From the NCBI GenBank assembly GCA_022599775.1, contig JAHZLQ010000039.1, positions 1-55,883 of the forward strand: 55,883 nt of DNA. The letters are read 5' to 3'. A program made the translations under genes and the position numbers. The notes beneath the pieces are model-generated. The model was given only the letters and a program-made list of their open reading frames with translations. It did no database searches and was not told the origin of the DNA. The DNA comes from Gammaproteobacteria bacterium (GTDB taxonomy: Bacteria; Pseudomonadota; Gammaproteobacteria; Nevskiales; Nevskiaceae). Position 1 is the stretch's first letter, and each line of letters opens with the position of its first letter. This document shows, in pieces, positions 16,657 through 25,813 of the stretch.

Positions 16657-18009
16657 TCAATCTGCCGTCGCCAGCGTCACGCCCTCGATCGCGGTCTTCG
16701 CCATTAGCGCGATTTCCTCGGGTTCGATCACGTAGGGCGGCATGAAGTAGACGATGTTGCCGAGCGGGCGCAGCAGTACGCCTTTTTCCAGGCCATGCTG
16801 GTAGACGCGCAGGCCGCGGCGCTGTTCGGCCGGGTAGGGGGTCTTGTCGCGGACGTTCTGCACCATTTCGATCGCCAGCACCATGCCTTGCTGGCGTACT
16901 TCGGCGACGTGCGGATGGTCCAGCAGTTCGGACGCGGCCATCCACATCAAATGACCGAGGTTGCGGTTGCGCGCCATCCAGTCCTGCTGCTCGAACACGT
17001 CCAGCGTCGCCAGGGCGGCGGCGCAGGCCAGCGGGCTGCCGGTGTAGCTGTGGGAATGCAGGAAGGCGCGGTAGGTACTGTAGTCGTCGTAGAAGGCCTG
17101 GTAGATGTCGTCGCGCGTGAGCACGGCGGCCAGCGCCAGGGTGCCGCCGGTGATGCCCTTGGACAGGCACATGAAATCCGGCGAGACGTTCGCCCATTCG
17201 CAGGCGAACAGTTTGCCGGTGCGGCCGAAGCCGGTGGCGATCTCGTCGGCGATGAAGTGCACGCCGTGGCGTGTGCAGGCCTCGCGCAGACGTTTGAGAT
17301 AGACCGGGTGATACATGCGCATGCTGCCGGCGCATTGCAGCAGCGGTTCGACGATCACGGCGCAGATCTCGTCCGCGTGGCGTTCCAGCGTGGCTTCCAT
17401 GTGCACGAACTGGCGTGAGGAATAGTCCTCCCAGGATTCGCCGGGTGCGCGTCCGTAGCAGTCCGGTGACGGCACCTGCAGCGGTTCGAGCAGTAGCGGC
17501 TTGTAGGCGTCGCGATAAAGACCGGTGCCGCCGACGGCAAGCGCGCCGAGGGTTTCGCCGTGATAGGCATTGTCCAGCGCCACGAACTTGGTCTTCTTCG
17601 TCTGGCCCTGGTTCTGCCAGTAGTGGAAGGACATCTTCAGCGCGGCTTCGACGGCGCTGCTGCCGTTGTCGGCGAAAAACGCGCGGTCCAGCCCTTCGGG
17701 CGCGATGGCGCACAGGCGTTCGGCCAGCTCCACCACCGGCTCGTGGGTGAACCCGGCCAGCATCACGTGGTCCAGGGTGTCGAGCTGCGCCTTCATGCGC
17801 TCGACGATGTGCGGATGACGATGGCCGAAGATATTGGTCCACCAGGAACTGACGGCGTCGAGGTAGCGCTTGCCCTCGAAGTCCTCCAGCCACACGCCCT
17901 CGGCCCTGCTGATCGGCACCAGCGGCAGCCATTCGTGGTCCTTCATCTGGGTGCAGGGATGCCAGACGTGGGCGCGCGAGCGGGCGGAGAGGGTGGCGTT
18001 GTCAGTCAT
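16657..18009 (-). CDS. bioA: Adenosylmethionine-8-amino-7-oxononanoate aminotransferase
   Basis: A 450-aa class III aminotransferase that makes 7,8-diaminopelargonate in biotin synthesis using S-adenosylmethionine as amino donor. Diagnostic motifs: Val-Trp-His-Pro-Cys-Thr-Gln (15-21), Ser-Trp-Trp-Thr-Asn (55-59), Asp-Asn-Gly-Ser-Ser-Ala-Val (114-120), cofactor Asp255 in Ile-Ala-Asp-Glu-Ile, and the PLP lysine Lys284 in Leu-Ser-Lys-Gly-Ile-Thr-Gly-Gly. Length is normal. No other biotin gene is nearby. A small palindrome lies upstream (18050-18070). Confidence 0.96.
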   Translation of the reverse strand: MTDNATLSARSRAHVWHPCTQMKDHEWLPLVPISRAEGVWLEDFEGKRYLDAVSSWWTNIFGHRHPHIVERMKAQLDTLDHVMLAGFTHEPVVELAERLCAIAPEGLDRAFFADNGSSAVEAALKMSFHYWQNQGQTKKTKFVALDNAYHGETLGALAVGGTGLYRDAYKPLLLEPLQVPSPDCYGRAPGESWEDYSSRQFVHMEATLERHADEICAVIVEPLLQCAGSMRMYHPVYLKRLREACTRHGVHFIADEIATGFGRTGKLFACEWANVSPDFMCLSKGITGGTLALAAVLTRDDIYQAFYDDYSTYRAFLHSHSYTGSPLACAAALATLDVFEQQDWMARNRNLGHLMWMAASELLDHPHVAEVRQQGMVLAIEMVQNVRDKTPYPAEQRRGLRVYQHGLEKGVLLRPLGNIVYFMPPYVIEPEEIALMAKTAIEGVTLATAD

Positions 18010-18049
18010 CGTCAGTCGGTCGTCGAGCGCGTAAGGTAGGAAGCGTCGG

Positions 18050-18070
18050 CGATGTTATCAGCCGACATCG
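18050..18070. promoter_or_regulatory. Small palindrome in the bioA/SRPBCC divergent gap
   Basis: CGATGT (18050-18055) and ACATCG (18065-18070) form an inverted repeat with a 9-base spacer, in the 120-bp gap between divergent bioA and the SRPBCC gene. It does not resemble the BirA operator of enterobacteria. Function is unknown; it could be an operator or chance. Confidence 0.3.
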
Positions 18071-18129
18071 CAGGTACCCGATGCGCAGCTGTGCCGGGTG
18101 TCCGAACGTGGCGGACCAGGGGGAGAGCG

Positions 18130-18567
18130 ATGGCGATCCGGTCGGTGTATTTCAATCAGCAATTCCAGGCATCGCCCGAGACGGTGTTTTCGTTCTTCGC
18201 GGCGCATGACAATCTGTCGGCGGTGTTCGGTGGCAAGATCACTCGCGTCGTGGACGCGCCGGAAGGCACGGATCCCAATGGCCTGGGTTCGGTGCGGCGT
18301 CTGCAACTGGCGCCTGGCGTCTCGTTCGAGGAAACGGTCACGGCCTACTTGCCGCCGCAACGGATCGAGTACCGCATCAGCCGCGGATCACCGATTCGTG
18401 AGCACCTTGGCGTCATGCTGTTTTCGCCGGAAGGCACGGGGACTACGCTCGACTACCGGATCGAATTCCAGAGCCGCGTGCCGGGCACCGGCGGGATGAT
18501 CGAATGGATACTGCAGACGACCATCGATCGAGGACTGAAGCGGGTCAGCAAGACCTTGGTCGACTGA
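18130..18567 (+). CDS. SRPBCC (START/polyketide-cyclase-like) family protein
   Basis: A 145-aa small cytosolic protein. The pattern Pro-Glu-Thr-Val-Phe-Ser-Phe-Phe-Ala-Ala-His-Asp-Asn-Leu, then Arg-Ile-Glu-Tyr-Arg-Ile and a long C-terminal helix with Gly-Leu-Lys-Arg-Val, fits the helix-grip SRPBCC fold that holds hydrophobic ligands. The ATG at 18130 follows a GGGAGAG Shine-Dalgarno; an in-frame start at 18052 lacks one. It is convergent with argA, with 3 bases between stops. The ligand is unknown. Confidence 0.75.
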   Translation: MAIRSVYFNQQFQASPETVFSFFAAHDNLSAVFGGKITRVVDAPEGTDPNGLGSVRRLQLAPGVSFEETVTAYLPPQRIEYRISRGSPIREHLGVMLFSPEGTGTTLDYRIEFQSRVPGTGGMIEWILQTTIDRGLKRVSKTLVD

Positions 18568-18570
18568 ACG

Positions 18571-19950
18571 CTACAGCGCTTTCACCAGCACCAGCGAATT
18601 GCGCTGGTAGTTGTAGATTTGCTGACGCCGCACCGGCAGCTCCTCGATCGTGGTGCGTGCGAAGCCGCGCTCGATGAACCAGTGCGGGGTGTGCGTGGTC
18701 AGGCTGAACAGCCGCGTCAGGCCGCTGCGGCGCGCATTCTGTTCGATGCGCGTGAGCAGGGTGGCGGCGCGGCCGCCGCCACGATACGCCGGATGCGTGG
18801 CGACGCAGGCCAGCTCCCCCATCTTCGCTTCGATGAATGGGAACAGCGCGGCACAGGCGATCACCAGCCCGTCACGCACCATCACCACGAAATTGCCGAT
18901 CTCCAGCTCCAGTTGTTCGCGTGAACGCGGCACCAGTACGCCGGCCTTCTCCATCGGCTGAATCAGCTGCAGGATGCCACCGACGTCGTCGATGCTGGCC
19001 TCGCGGATCGTTTCATAGCTGTCGCCGGCGTAGAACAGCAGGCCCACGCCGTCGCGCGTGTACAGCTCGCGCAGCAGCGCGCCATCCATGTCCTGATGCA
19101 CCAGATGCACACGCTGCACGCCGCCGCGTCCGGCGACGATCGCGGCTTCGACGTAGGGACGGTCTTCCTCCGCCAGCGGTGAGGCTTCGTCCGACAACAG
19201 GCGCCGCGCCTCGGCCAGCGAGAACTGGCCGACATCGCCGGACTCATCCGCCAGCCGCCATTCGCTGGGATCGCGGTTGCACATGAAGATCAGCTTGTCG
19301 GCCGACAGCGCAGTGGCGACCGCAGTGGCCACATCCTCGGCGCGCAGATTGAAGATTTCGCCGGTGGGTGAATAGCCGATCGGCGACAGCAGGGCGATGC
19401 GCTCCTGCTTCAGCACCTCGCGGATCGTGGCGACATCGACCTTGCGCACCTCGCCGGTGTGCTGGTGATCCACGCCATGACGCACGCCGACCGGGCGTGC
19501 CGTCACCCAGTTTCCGGAGGCGGTCTTGAGTCGCGCACCGCCCAGCGGCGTGCTGGCGAGGCTGGTTGAAAGCCGCGCCTCGATCTCCATGCGCAGGCTG
19601 CCGACGGCACTCTTGACGCAGTCCAGCGCCGCCAGATCAGTGACGCGAACATTGCCGACGTACTGCGGCTGCAGGTTCTGCGCCTTCAGGCGCGCATCGA
19701 TCTGCGGCCGTGCGCCGTGTACCAGCACCAGCTTGGCGCCGAGGCTGTGCAGCAGGCCCAGATCGTAGAGAAAGGATTCGAAGCCGGCGTCCTCGGCGAT
19801 CTCGCCACCGAAACAGACTACGAACACCTTGCCGACATGCGCGTGTACATACGGTGCGGCCGAGCGCAGCGAGGCGACGAAATCGAGATTCGCGGCGGGT
19901 GTCGTGGGCGTCGCTTCGGCGCCGGTATTGGCGGCAGGCTGGTTCATCAT
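18571..19950 (-). CDS. argA: Amino-acid N-acetyltransferase (N-acetylglutamate synthase)
   Basis: A 459-aa two-domain protein for the first step of arginine synthesis. An N-terminal amino-acid-kinase-like domain (Val-Leu-Val-His-Gly-Ala-Arg-Pro-Gln-Ile near 75-86) is followed by a GNAT acetyltransferase domain (about 310-459) with the acetyl-CoA loop Tyr-Arg-Gly-Gly-Gly-Arg-Ala. Two adjacent ATGs (19950 and 19947) are both possible starts. The first 25 residues are Ala/Thr/Pro-rich and low in complexity. The enzyme is commonly feedback-inhibited by arginine; that is family knowledge. Confidence 0.93.
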   Translation of the reverse strand: MMNQPAANTGAEATPTTPAANLDFVASLRSAAPYVHAHVGKVFVVCFGGEIAEDAGFESFLYDLGLLHSLGAKLVLVHGARPQIDARLKAQNLQPQYVGNVRVTDLAALDCVKSAVGSLRMEIEARLSTSLASTPLGGARLKTASGNWVTARPVGVRHGVDHQHTGEVRKVDVATIREVLKQERIALLSPIGYSPTGEIFNLRAEDVATAVATALSADKLIFMCNRDPSEWRLADESGDVGQFSLAEARRLLSDEASPLAEEDRPYVEAAIVAGRGGVQRVHLVHQDMDGALLRELYTRDGVGLLFYAGDSYETIREASIDDVGGILQLIQPMEKAGVLVPRSREQLELEIGNFVVMVRDGLVIACAALFPFIEAKMGELACVATHPAYRGGGRAATLLTRIEQNARRSGLTRLFSLTTHTPHWFIERGFARTTIEELPVRRQQIYNYQRNSLVLVKAL

Positions 19951-20207
19951 GCGGATTCTACGAGGCTTGCGCAGTCTCCGCGCGGGTTTCGGGCTGCTGG
20001 TAGGTCTCGCCAGGAATGATTTTTCTCTCTTCCCGCGGGAGACGGGCGGGGTGAGGGCATCCGCCGCACGCAGTCTCGGCGTACAGATGGGCGCCGAACG
20101 CCCTCACCCTCAATCGCTACTCCTTCGGCTCCTCGCTTCGCTCGCCCGAAAGGAAAATGGAGCATTCATCTGGCTACGGCGGTTCGGCAGTAGCATCCGC
20201 AAGGCCG
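19951..20207. repeat. Intergenic palindromic repeat region
   Basis: The gap between argA and the SDR gene contains CCCGCGGGAGACGGG and flanking CCCTCACCC/GGGTGAGGG-type words, then CTTTCGG/CCGAAAG. The same style of element occurs at about 360-420 and 53.4-53.45 kb, so this is an interspersed repeat family of this genome. No coding frame is convincing. Confidence 0.55.
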
Positions 20208-21086
20208 TCAGGCGGCGCGTTTCTTCTCAGGCGTTTGGGCGGATCGTTTGTCGGCTGCCGATGGCTTGCGGTAGCTGTTGACGGCGGCGGCGATCACGCC
20301 CCAGTAGCGTGTCGGCAGCCAGCGCGTCAGGCGTTCCATGATCCTGGCGTCGAGGCCGATCAGGATGCGGCGCTTGCCGCGGGCGATGCCGTCGATGATC
20401 GTTGCCGCGGCCTTGTCGGGCGAGGTCATTGCGATTTGGTCGAATTCCTGGGTGATGCGTTCGCGATCGGCGCTGCCGGCGTCGTCCACATGAAAGCGCG
20501 AGTTGCGGACGATGTTGGTGCGGATACCGCCGGGATGAACCGGCACCGCGCGCACGCCGCTGCCGGCCAGTTCGTGACGCAGGGTTTCGGTGAAGCCGCG
20601 CACCGCGAACTTGGAGGCCACATAGGCGGAATGCATCGGCCATGCGACGAAGCCGAAAACGCTTGAGACGTTGACGATCACGCCGCGATCGCGTTCCAGC
20701 ATGCGCGGCAGAAATGCCTTGGTGCCGTGCACCACGCCCCAGAAGTTGATGCCGAACAGCCATTCGAAGTCGGCATAGCTGGTGTTGGCGACGTCCTGCG
20801 AAACGTCCACGCCGGCATTGTTGATGACGATATCCACGGCTTCGCAGCTCTGTTCGACCTTCACGGCGAAGGCCTCGAAGGCAGCGCGGTCGGCGACGTC
20901 GAATACCTGTGTCAGCACCCGGCCGTGCAGCGTCGCCGCTGTTTCGGCCAGGCCCACGGCATTGATGTCGGCGAGGGCGAGTCGGGCGCCGGCGGCGTCG
21001 AACTGTTGCGCCAGCGAACGTCCGATGCCTGAGCCGGCACCGGTGATGACGACCGTCTTTCCGGCAAAGTCGTGTCCTCGGTTCAT
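20208..21086 (-). CDS. Short-chain dehydrogenase/reductase
   Basis: A 292-aa SDR with cofactor loop Thr-Gly-Ala-Gly-Ser-Gly-Ile-Gly (15-22), Asn-Asn-Ala-Gly (89-92), Ser141/142, and the catalytic Tyr155-x-x-x-Lys159 pair. Asp40 after the second strand (Ala-Leu-Ala-Asp) suggests NAD preference. The Lys/Arg-rich C-terminal tail is unusual and may touch membranes or be disordered. Its ATG overlaps the stop of the monooxygenase gene by 4 bases, so both act in one pathway, probably alcohol/ketone interconversion next to ester formation. Confidence 0.9.
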   Translation of the reverse strand: MNRGHDFAGKTVVITGAGSGIGRSLAQQFDAAGARLALADINAVGLAETAATLHGRVLTQVFDVADRAAFEAFAVKVEQSCEAVDIVINNAGVDVSQDVANTSYADFEWLFGINFWGVVHGTKAFLPRMLERDRGVIVNVSSVFGFVAWPMHSAYVASKFAVRGFTETLRHELAGSGVRAVPVHPGGIRTNIVRNSRFHVDDAGSADRERITQEFDQIAMTSPDKAAATIIDGIARGKRRILIGLDARIMERLTRWLPTRYWGVIAAAVNSYRKPSAADKRSAQTPEKKRAA

Positions 21087-22609
21087 GCGACAGCCTTGCT
21101 CGGTTTGGTATTGCTTTCGCTCAGGGCGATGGGTTCGAGTTGATACTTGCCCAAGTCGATGTGCCGCGTGCGTTTTCGGTAGCGGAAGGTGAAGCCCGGC
21201 CACAAGGTGGTGTTGCGCCCGTGTTCGTTGATGTACCAGCTCTTGCAACCGCTGGACCACACTGCGCCGGACAGCTGTTCGTGGATGTTCGCGTTGAATT
21301 CGCGCTGTGCCTCAGGGCGGACTTCGATGCTGCGCAGCTTCTGCTTGCGCATCTTCTTGAGCGCGTCACGCACGTACTGCACCTGCGATTCGATCATGTA
21401 CACCATCGAATTGTGGCCCAGCCCGGTGTTCGGCCCCAGCAGGAAGTGGAAGTTCGGGAACCCGGCGACATTGATGCCGAGGAAGGCTTCCGGACCCTCC
21501 GGCCAAGCGTCGACAATGTCCAGCCCCTGGCGGCCGACGATGGTGCCGCGCTCCACCAGTTCCTGCACGCGAAAGCCGGTGCCGTAGATGATCGTGTCCA
21601 CCTCGTGTTCGACGCCCTGCGCATCGACCACGCCGCGCTCGGTGATTTCGCGAATGCCGCCGGTGATCACGTCCACGTTGTCGCGCGTCAGCGCCGGGTA
21701 GTAGTCGTTGGAGATCAGCACGCGCTTGCAGCCGATGGTGTAGTCCGGCGTGACCTTGTCGCGCAGCACCGGGTCGGCAATCTGGCGGCGGATATGGGCG
21801 CGCGCGATCTTCTCCACCAGGGTCATCAGCTTTGGTGAGATGGTGAAGCCGAGCACGCGCGATTCGAGTTCCACATACAGCGCGGAGCGGCGCAGGCGTT
21901 GCAGGATCGGCCAGCGGCGGAAGCGCGCCTGCTCACGTTCGCTGATGCGCCGGTCCGGCTTGGGCATGATCCACGGCGGCGTGCGCTGGAACAATGTCAG
22001 CGACGCCACCTTGCCCGCGATCTGCGGTACGAACTGGATGGAACTCGCGCCGGTGCCGATCACCGCGACGCGCTTGCCGCTCAGGTCGTAGTCGTGATCC
22101 CACTGCGCGGAATGAAAGCTCTTTCCGGCGAAGCGCTCGCGACCCGGCGCCGAGGTGTAGGCCGGCACATGCAGCGCGCCCATGCCGGACACCACGGTGC
22201 GGGCGCTGAAGACTTCGCCGTCCGCTGTCGTCAGATGCCACAACTCACTGTCATCGTCGTAGGCGGCCTTGACGACCTGCTTGCCGAAACGGATGTACGG
22301 GCGCAGGCCGTACTTGTTGGCGCAATGGCGCAGGTAGGAAAAGATTTCGGGCTGTTGCGCGAACATGCGCGACCAGTCCGGCTTGGGCTCGAACGAAAAC
22401 GAATACAGGTGTGACGGTACATCGCAGGCACAGCCCGGATACGTGTTGTCACGCCAGGTGCCGCCCACTTCGTCGGATTTTTCCAGAACCAGAAAGTTGC
22501 GGACGCCGTCTTCCTTGAGCTTGATCGCCATGCACAGCCCGGAAAATCCGGTGCCGATCACGAGTACATCCAGTGGCGCCGTCGTCGCGCTCTTGGTCTG
22601 ATCCAGCAT
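21083..22609 (-). CDS. Flavin-containing Baeyer-Villiger-type monooxygenase
   Basis: A 508-aa flavoprotein. An FAD loop Gly-Thr-Gly-Phe-Ser-Gly (19-24), an NADPH loop Gly-Thr-Gly-Ala-Ser-Ser (185-190), and the Baeyer-Villiger fingerprint Phe160-x-Gly-x-x-x-His-x-x-x-Trp170 are all intact. Such enzymes turn ketones into esters or lactones. The start is the ATG following a GGAGGA Shine-Dalgarno; a longer frame at 22675 would run through the operator. It is the first gene of a two-gene operon with the SDR and divergent from a TetR regulator. Confidence 0.92.
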   Translation of the reverse strand: MLDQTKSATTAPLDVLVIGTGFSGLCMAIKLKEDGVRNFLVLEKSDEVGGTWRDNTYPGCACDVPSHLYSFSFEPKPDWSRMFAQQPEIFSYLRHCANKYGLRPYIRFGKQVVKAAYDDDSELWHLTTADGEVFSARTVVSGMGALHVPAYTSAPGRERFAGKSFHSAQWDHDYDLSGKRVAVIGTGASSIQFVPQIAGKVASLTLFQRTPPWIMPKPDRRISEREQARFRRWPILQRLRRSALYVELESRVLGFTISPKLMTLVEKIARAHIRRQIADPVLRDKVTPDYTIGCKRVLISNDYYPALTRDNVDVITGGIREITERGVVDAQGVEHEVDTIIYGTGFRVQELVERGTIVGRQGLDIVDAWPEGPEAFLGINVAGFPNFHFLLGPNTGLGHNSMVYMIESQVQYVRDALKKMRKQKLRSIEVRPEAQREFNANIHEQLSGAVWSSGCKSWYINEHGRNTTLWPGFTFRYRKRTRHIDLGKYQLEPIALSESNTKPSKAVA

Positions 22610-22646
22610 TGTGTTCCTCCCGCACCGCAATAAGTGACATTGGATG

Positions 22647-22667
22647 TTGTCAGTTTGAATCTGACAA
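22647..22667. promoter_or_regulatory. Probable TetR operator in the divergent promoter
   Basis: Perfect arms TTGTCAG (22647-22653) and CTGACAA (22661-22667) with a 7-base centre, nested inside an outer inverted pair TGACAT (22635-22640) and ATGTCA (22674-22679). It lies in the 80-bp gap between the monooxygenase and the TetR gene, the expected place for a shared operator. TTGACA on the minus strand (22675-22680) may serve as the monooxygenase -35. Confidence 0.75.
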
Positions 22668-22689
22668 TAGCTCATGTCAATATCGCTGC

Positions 22690-23367
22690 ATGAGTGCGTC
22701 TATCGCTTCCACATCGGTCTCCAAGTCCAGCGCCAAGCCGTCAGGCCGTCGCTATCGCGGCGTCTCGGTCGCGCAGCGCCGCGACGAGCGGCGGCAGCGA
22801 TTGCTGGAGGCCGGCCAACAAGTATTCGGCAGCCGGGGTTTCCACGCTGCCACGGTGAAGATGCTGTGCGCCGCCGCCGGACTGACCGAGCGATATTTCT
22901 ACGAATCCTTCGAATCACGCGAGGCGATGTTTCTGGCCGTGGTGGAGCGCGGCTCCAAGGCGATGCAGCAGCACATCCTCGCCGCCGTGGCCGCCTTGCC
23001 GACGGACGCCAACGCGCAGCAGGTCGCGCGGACCGCGCTCAAGGCCTACTACCGTCTGCTCAAGGATGAGCGCGAACTGGCGCGCCTGCTGCTGTTCGAG
23101 ACCCTGGGTGTGAGCGAGGACATCAACCGGCGCTACTACGAAGGCCTGGACGAGTTCTCGCAGTTCCTGCTGTTGCTGGCAGCGCCGATCGCCGAGCGCG
23201 GCGAACTGCAATTCAGGCACGAGGAACTGGTGGCCACCGGACTGGTCGGTGCCACCCAACACATCGCGACGCGCTGGATACTCAGAGGCTACGCGCAACC
23301 GCTGGACGAAGTGGTCGAAGCGGCGTTCGCGATCTATGCCTCGGTGCTCCAGGAATTTCAGCGATGA
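22690..23367 (+). CDS. TetR-family transcriptional regulator
   Basis: A 225-aa regulator. After a Ser/Lys-rich leader of about 25 residues comes the HTH (about 33-79) with Gly-Phe-His-Ala-Ala-Thr-Val-Lys and Leu-Thr-Glu-Arg-Tyr-Phe-Tyr-Glu-Ser-Phe, and a C-terminal helical ligand domain. It is divergent from the BVMO-SDR operon with a strong palindrome between, and most likely represses both until a ketone or lactone ligand binds. Start ATG 22690 is downstream of the palindrome; earlier in-frame starts would cross it. Confidence 0.9.
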   Translation: MSASIASTSVSKSSAKPSGRRYRGVSVAQRRDERRQRLLEAGQQVFGSRGFHAATVKMLCAAAGLTERYFYESFESREAMFLAVVERGSKAMQQHILAAVAALPTDANAQQVARTALKAYYRLLKDERELARLLLFETLGVSEDINRRYYEGLDEFSQFLLLLAAPIAERGELQFRHEELVATGLVGATQHIATRWILRGYAQPLDEVVEAAFAIYASVLQEFQR

Positions 23368-23464
23368 GCCTGCGCCTGCTCGTCGCAACATCGATTCGAT
23401 TGTTCCTGCAACCGGGAGACCGCATGCGTCCACGTTCAATGTCACTGTTCTCGGAGCCGCGCGC

Positions 23465-24367
23465 ATGAGCCGCGCACGCTTGTCGATCTCATCGCAGCTG
23501 GCGCGCCTGGCGCTGCGACTGGAACGCTCGCGCAGCGGCTTGTCCACGCAGCAGCGCACGATCGACGGTGTCGACTACGCCTACCTCGAAGGCGGCAAGG
23601 GCGAAACCCTGGTGCTGATTCACGGTATCGGAGCCGACAAGGACAACTTCACGCGCACCGCGCGCTGGCTCACGGCGCACTTCCACGTGATCGTTCCGGA
23701 CCTGCCGGGCTTCGGCGAAAGCACGCGATTGCCGGAATCCGCCGGTTACACGCCGCAGCAGCAGATGCAACGCCTGCGCGGCTTCGTGCGCAGCTTCACC
23801 GATCTGCCGGTGCATCTGGGTGGCAGTTCCATGGGCGGCTGGATTTCGCTGGAGTACGCGGCCTGCCATCCCGAGGAAGTCGCCAGCCTGTGGCTGCTGG
23901 CGCCGGGCGGCGTCGGCGGTGCCGCGAACAGCGAAATGCTGGAGCTGTACGAACAGACCGGGCGTTCCGTGCTGTTCGTGGACCGCGCCGAGGACTACGG
24001 GCAGATACTCGATATCGTGTTTGCGCGACGGCCCTATCTGCCCAAGATGCTGCGACAGATGCTTGGCGAACGTGCCGCAGTCGACCACGAACTGCACCAG
24101 GCGGTGTTCAAGGCCATTCATGGCAGCGCCAGGCTGGAGGATCGGGTGGCTGGCCTGGCCACGCCGGCGCGGATCGTCTGGGGCGAGCAGGACCGCGTGC
24201 TGGATGTGTCGGGCGCCGCGATCCTGCACGGTCTGCTGCCAAACAGCGAGCTGAAGCTGCTACATGGCGTCGGACATCTGCCGATGGCCGAACGTCCCCG
24301 TCTCGCCGCCAGCGATTATCTGAAGTTTCAGACCCGGCTTCGCGCCACGCTGTCGGCGCCCGCCTGA
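23465..24367 (+). CDS. Alpha/beta hydrolase
   Basis: A 300-aa hydrolase with oxyanion motif His-Gly-Ile-Gly (53-56), nucleophile Ser122 in Gly-Ser-Ser-Met-Gly, Asp243 in Gly-Glu-Gln-Asp-Arg, and His271 in Gly-Val-Gly-His-Leu-Pro, a complete triad. It has no secretion signal, although the first 25 residues are hydrophobic and basic and may touch the membrane. It lies 97 bp after the TetR gene on the same strand. An ester/lactone hydrolase beside a Baeyer-Villiger enzyme is a common pairing, so it may open the lactone product; this is inference. Confidence 0.85.
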   Translation: MSRARLSISSQLARLALRLERSRSGLSTQQRTIDGVDYAYLEGGKGETLVLIHGIGADKDNFTRTARWLTAHFHVIVPDLPGFGESTRLPESAGYTPQQQMQRLRGFVRSFTDLPVHLGGSSMGGWISLEYAACHPEEVASLWLLAPGGVGGAANSEMLELYEQTGRSVLFVDRAEDYGQILDIVFARRPYLPKMLRQMLGERAAVDHELHQAVFKAIHGSARLEDRVAGLATPARIVWGEQDRVLDVSGAAILHGLLPNSELKLLHGVGHLPMAERPRLAASDYLKFQTRLRATLSAPA

Positions 24368-24420
24368 TCCGGTGACAATACTGGCCCGTGGCGACGGTTC
24401 GTCACGGGCCAGGAGCTACC

Positions 24421-25806
24421 GTGACGCAGGCCGCAGCGATCAAGCATCCGCAACAAACCCTGTGGTTCGAGCAGGCCCTGCTGCCCGAGGGCTGGGCCAG
24501 CGGTGTGCGCCTGCGGATCGAATCCGGACGGATTGCCGACATTCAGACCGGGCAGCCGGCGCGCGCCGATGAGGTGTGCGATGCGGTTGCCTTGCCGGGT
24601 CTGCCGAACCTGCACAGCCACGCCTTCCAGCGCGGCATGGCCGGTCTCGCCGAGGTCCGTGGCGCCAGCGCCGACAGTTTCTGGACCTGGCGCGAGCTGA
24701 TGTACCGCTTCGTCGATCGCATGTCTCCGGACGATCTCGAAGCCATCGCCGCGCAGGCCTACGTGGAAATGCTGGAGCACGGCTTTACGCGCGTCGGCGA
24801 GTTTCACTACCTGCATCACGACATCGCCGGCCGCAGCTACGCCGATCCCGCGGAGATGGCCACACGTCTGGTCGCCGCCGCACAGAAGACCGGTATCGGC
24901 CTGACGCTATTGCCGGTCTTCTACGCCCACGGCGGCTTCGGCGGCGCTCCGGTTTCGGCGGCCCAGGCGCGCTTCGTCAATGATCTGGATGGCTATGCGC
25001 GATTGCTCGAAGCCAGCGGCCGTGCTCTCGCCGTTCTGCCCGACGCGCTACTCGGTGTCGCGCCGCACAGCCTGCGCGCGGTCACGCCGGAACAACTGGA
25101 CGCGGTGCAGCGGCTGCTGCCGCAGGGGCCGGTGCACATCCACATTGCCGAACAGACCGCTGAAGTCGAACAGTGCCTGGCCTGGTCGGGCCAGCGGCCG
25201 GTGGACTGGCTGTTGCGCGCGCAAGCGGTGGACGCGCGCTGGTGTCTGGTGCATGCCACGCACATGAGCGTGGCGGAGGCCTCGGCGCTGGCCGCCAGCG
25301 GCGCTGTTGCCGGCCTGTGTCCGATCACCGAGGCCAATCTCGGTGATGGCCTGTTTCCGGCCGTGGATTACGCCGGAGCCGGCGGGCATTGGGGCCTGGG
25401 TACGGATTCCAATGTGCGGATCGATGCGGCCGAGGAACTGCGCCTGTTCGAATACGGTCAGCGCCTGCAGGCGCGCGCGCGCAACGTGCTGGCGCCCGCG
25501 ACCGGTGGATCGACCGGGCGCCGGCTGTTCGATGCCGCGGTCACGGGCGGCGCGCAGGCGCTCGGCGTCAGCGCCGGCTTGCGGGTCGGGGCCAGCGCCG
25601 ACCTGTTCAGTCTAGACATCGAGCGTCCGGAATTTGCCTCACGCCGTCTGGACGCCTGGCTCGATGCCTGGATTTTTGCCGGCAGCCCGATGCCGCTACG
25701 CCATGTCTGGCGCGCGGGCGTGCAATGGGTCCGCGAGGGGCGCCATATGCAGGCCGAAGCCGTGGCCGCCGACTACCGTCGCGCGCTCGCACGCATTCTG
25801 AAATGA
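24421..25806 (+). CDS. hutF: Formimidoylglutamate deiminase
   Basis: A 461-aa amidohydrolase converting N-formimino-glutamate to N-formylglutamate in histidine breakdown. Zinc site: His65-Ser-His67 in Leu-His-Ser-His-Ala-Phe-Gln, then His-Ile-His-Ile-Ala-Glu-Gln, and Leu-Gly-Thr-Asp-Ser-Asn near the C terminus. Gly-Glu-Phe-His-Tyr-Leu-His-His is typical for HutF. The GTG at 24421 has AGGAG 5 bases upstream; the frame continues upstream but without a ribosome site. No other hut gene is in the window. Confidence 0.92.
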   Translation: MTQAAAIKHPQQTLWFEQALLPEGWASGVRLRIESGRIADIQTGQPARADEVCDAVALPGLPNLHSHAFQRGMAGLAEVRGASADSFWTWRELMYRFVDRMSPDDLEAIAAQAYVEMLEHGFTRVGEFHYLHHDIAGRSYADPAEMATRLVAAAQKTGIGLTLLPVFYAHGGFGGAPVSAAQARFVNDLDGYARLLEASGRALAVLPDALLGVAPHSLRAVTPEQLDAVQRLLPQGPVHIHIAEQTAEVEQCLAWSGQRPVDWLLRAQAVDARWCLVHATHMSVAEASALAASGAVAGLCPITEANLGDGLFPAVDYAGAGGHWGLGTDSNVRIDAAEELRLFEYGQRLQARARNVLAPATGGSTGRRLFDAAVTGGAQALGVSAGLRVGASADLFSLDIERPEFASRRLDAWLDAWIFAGSPMPLRHVWRAGVQWVREGRHMQAEAVAADYRRALARILK

Positions 25807-25813
25807 GCCGGGC

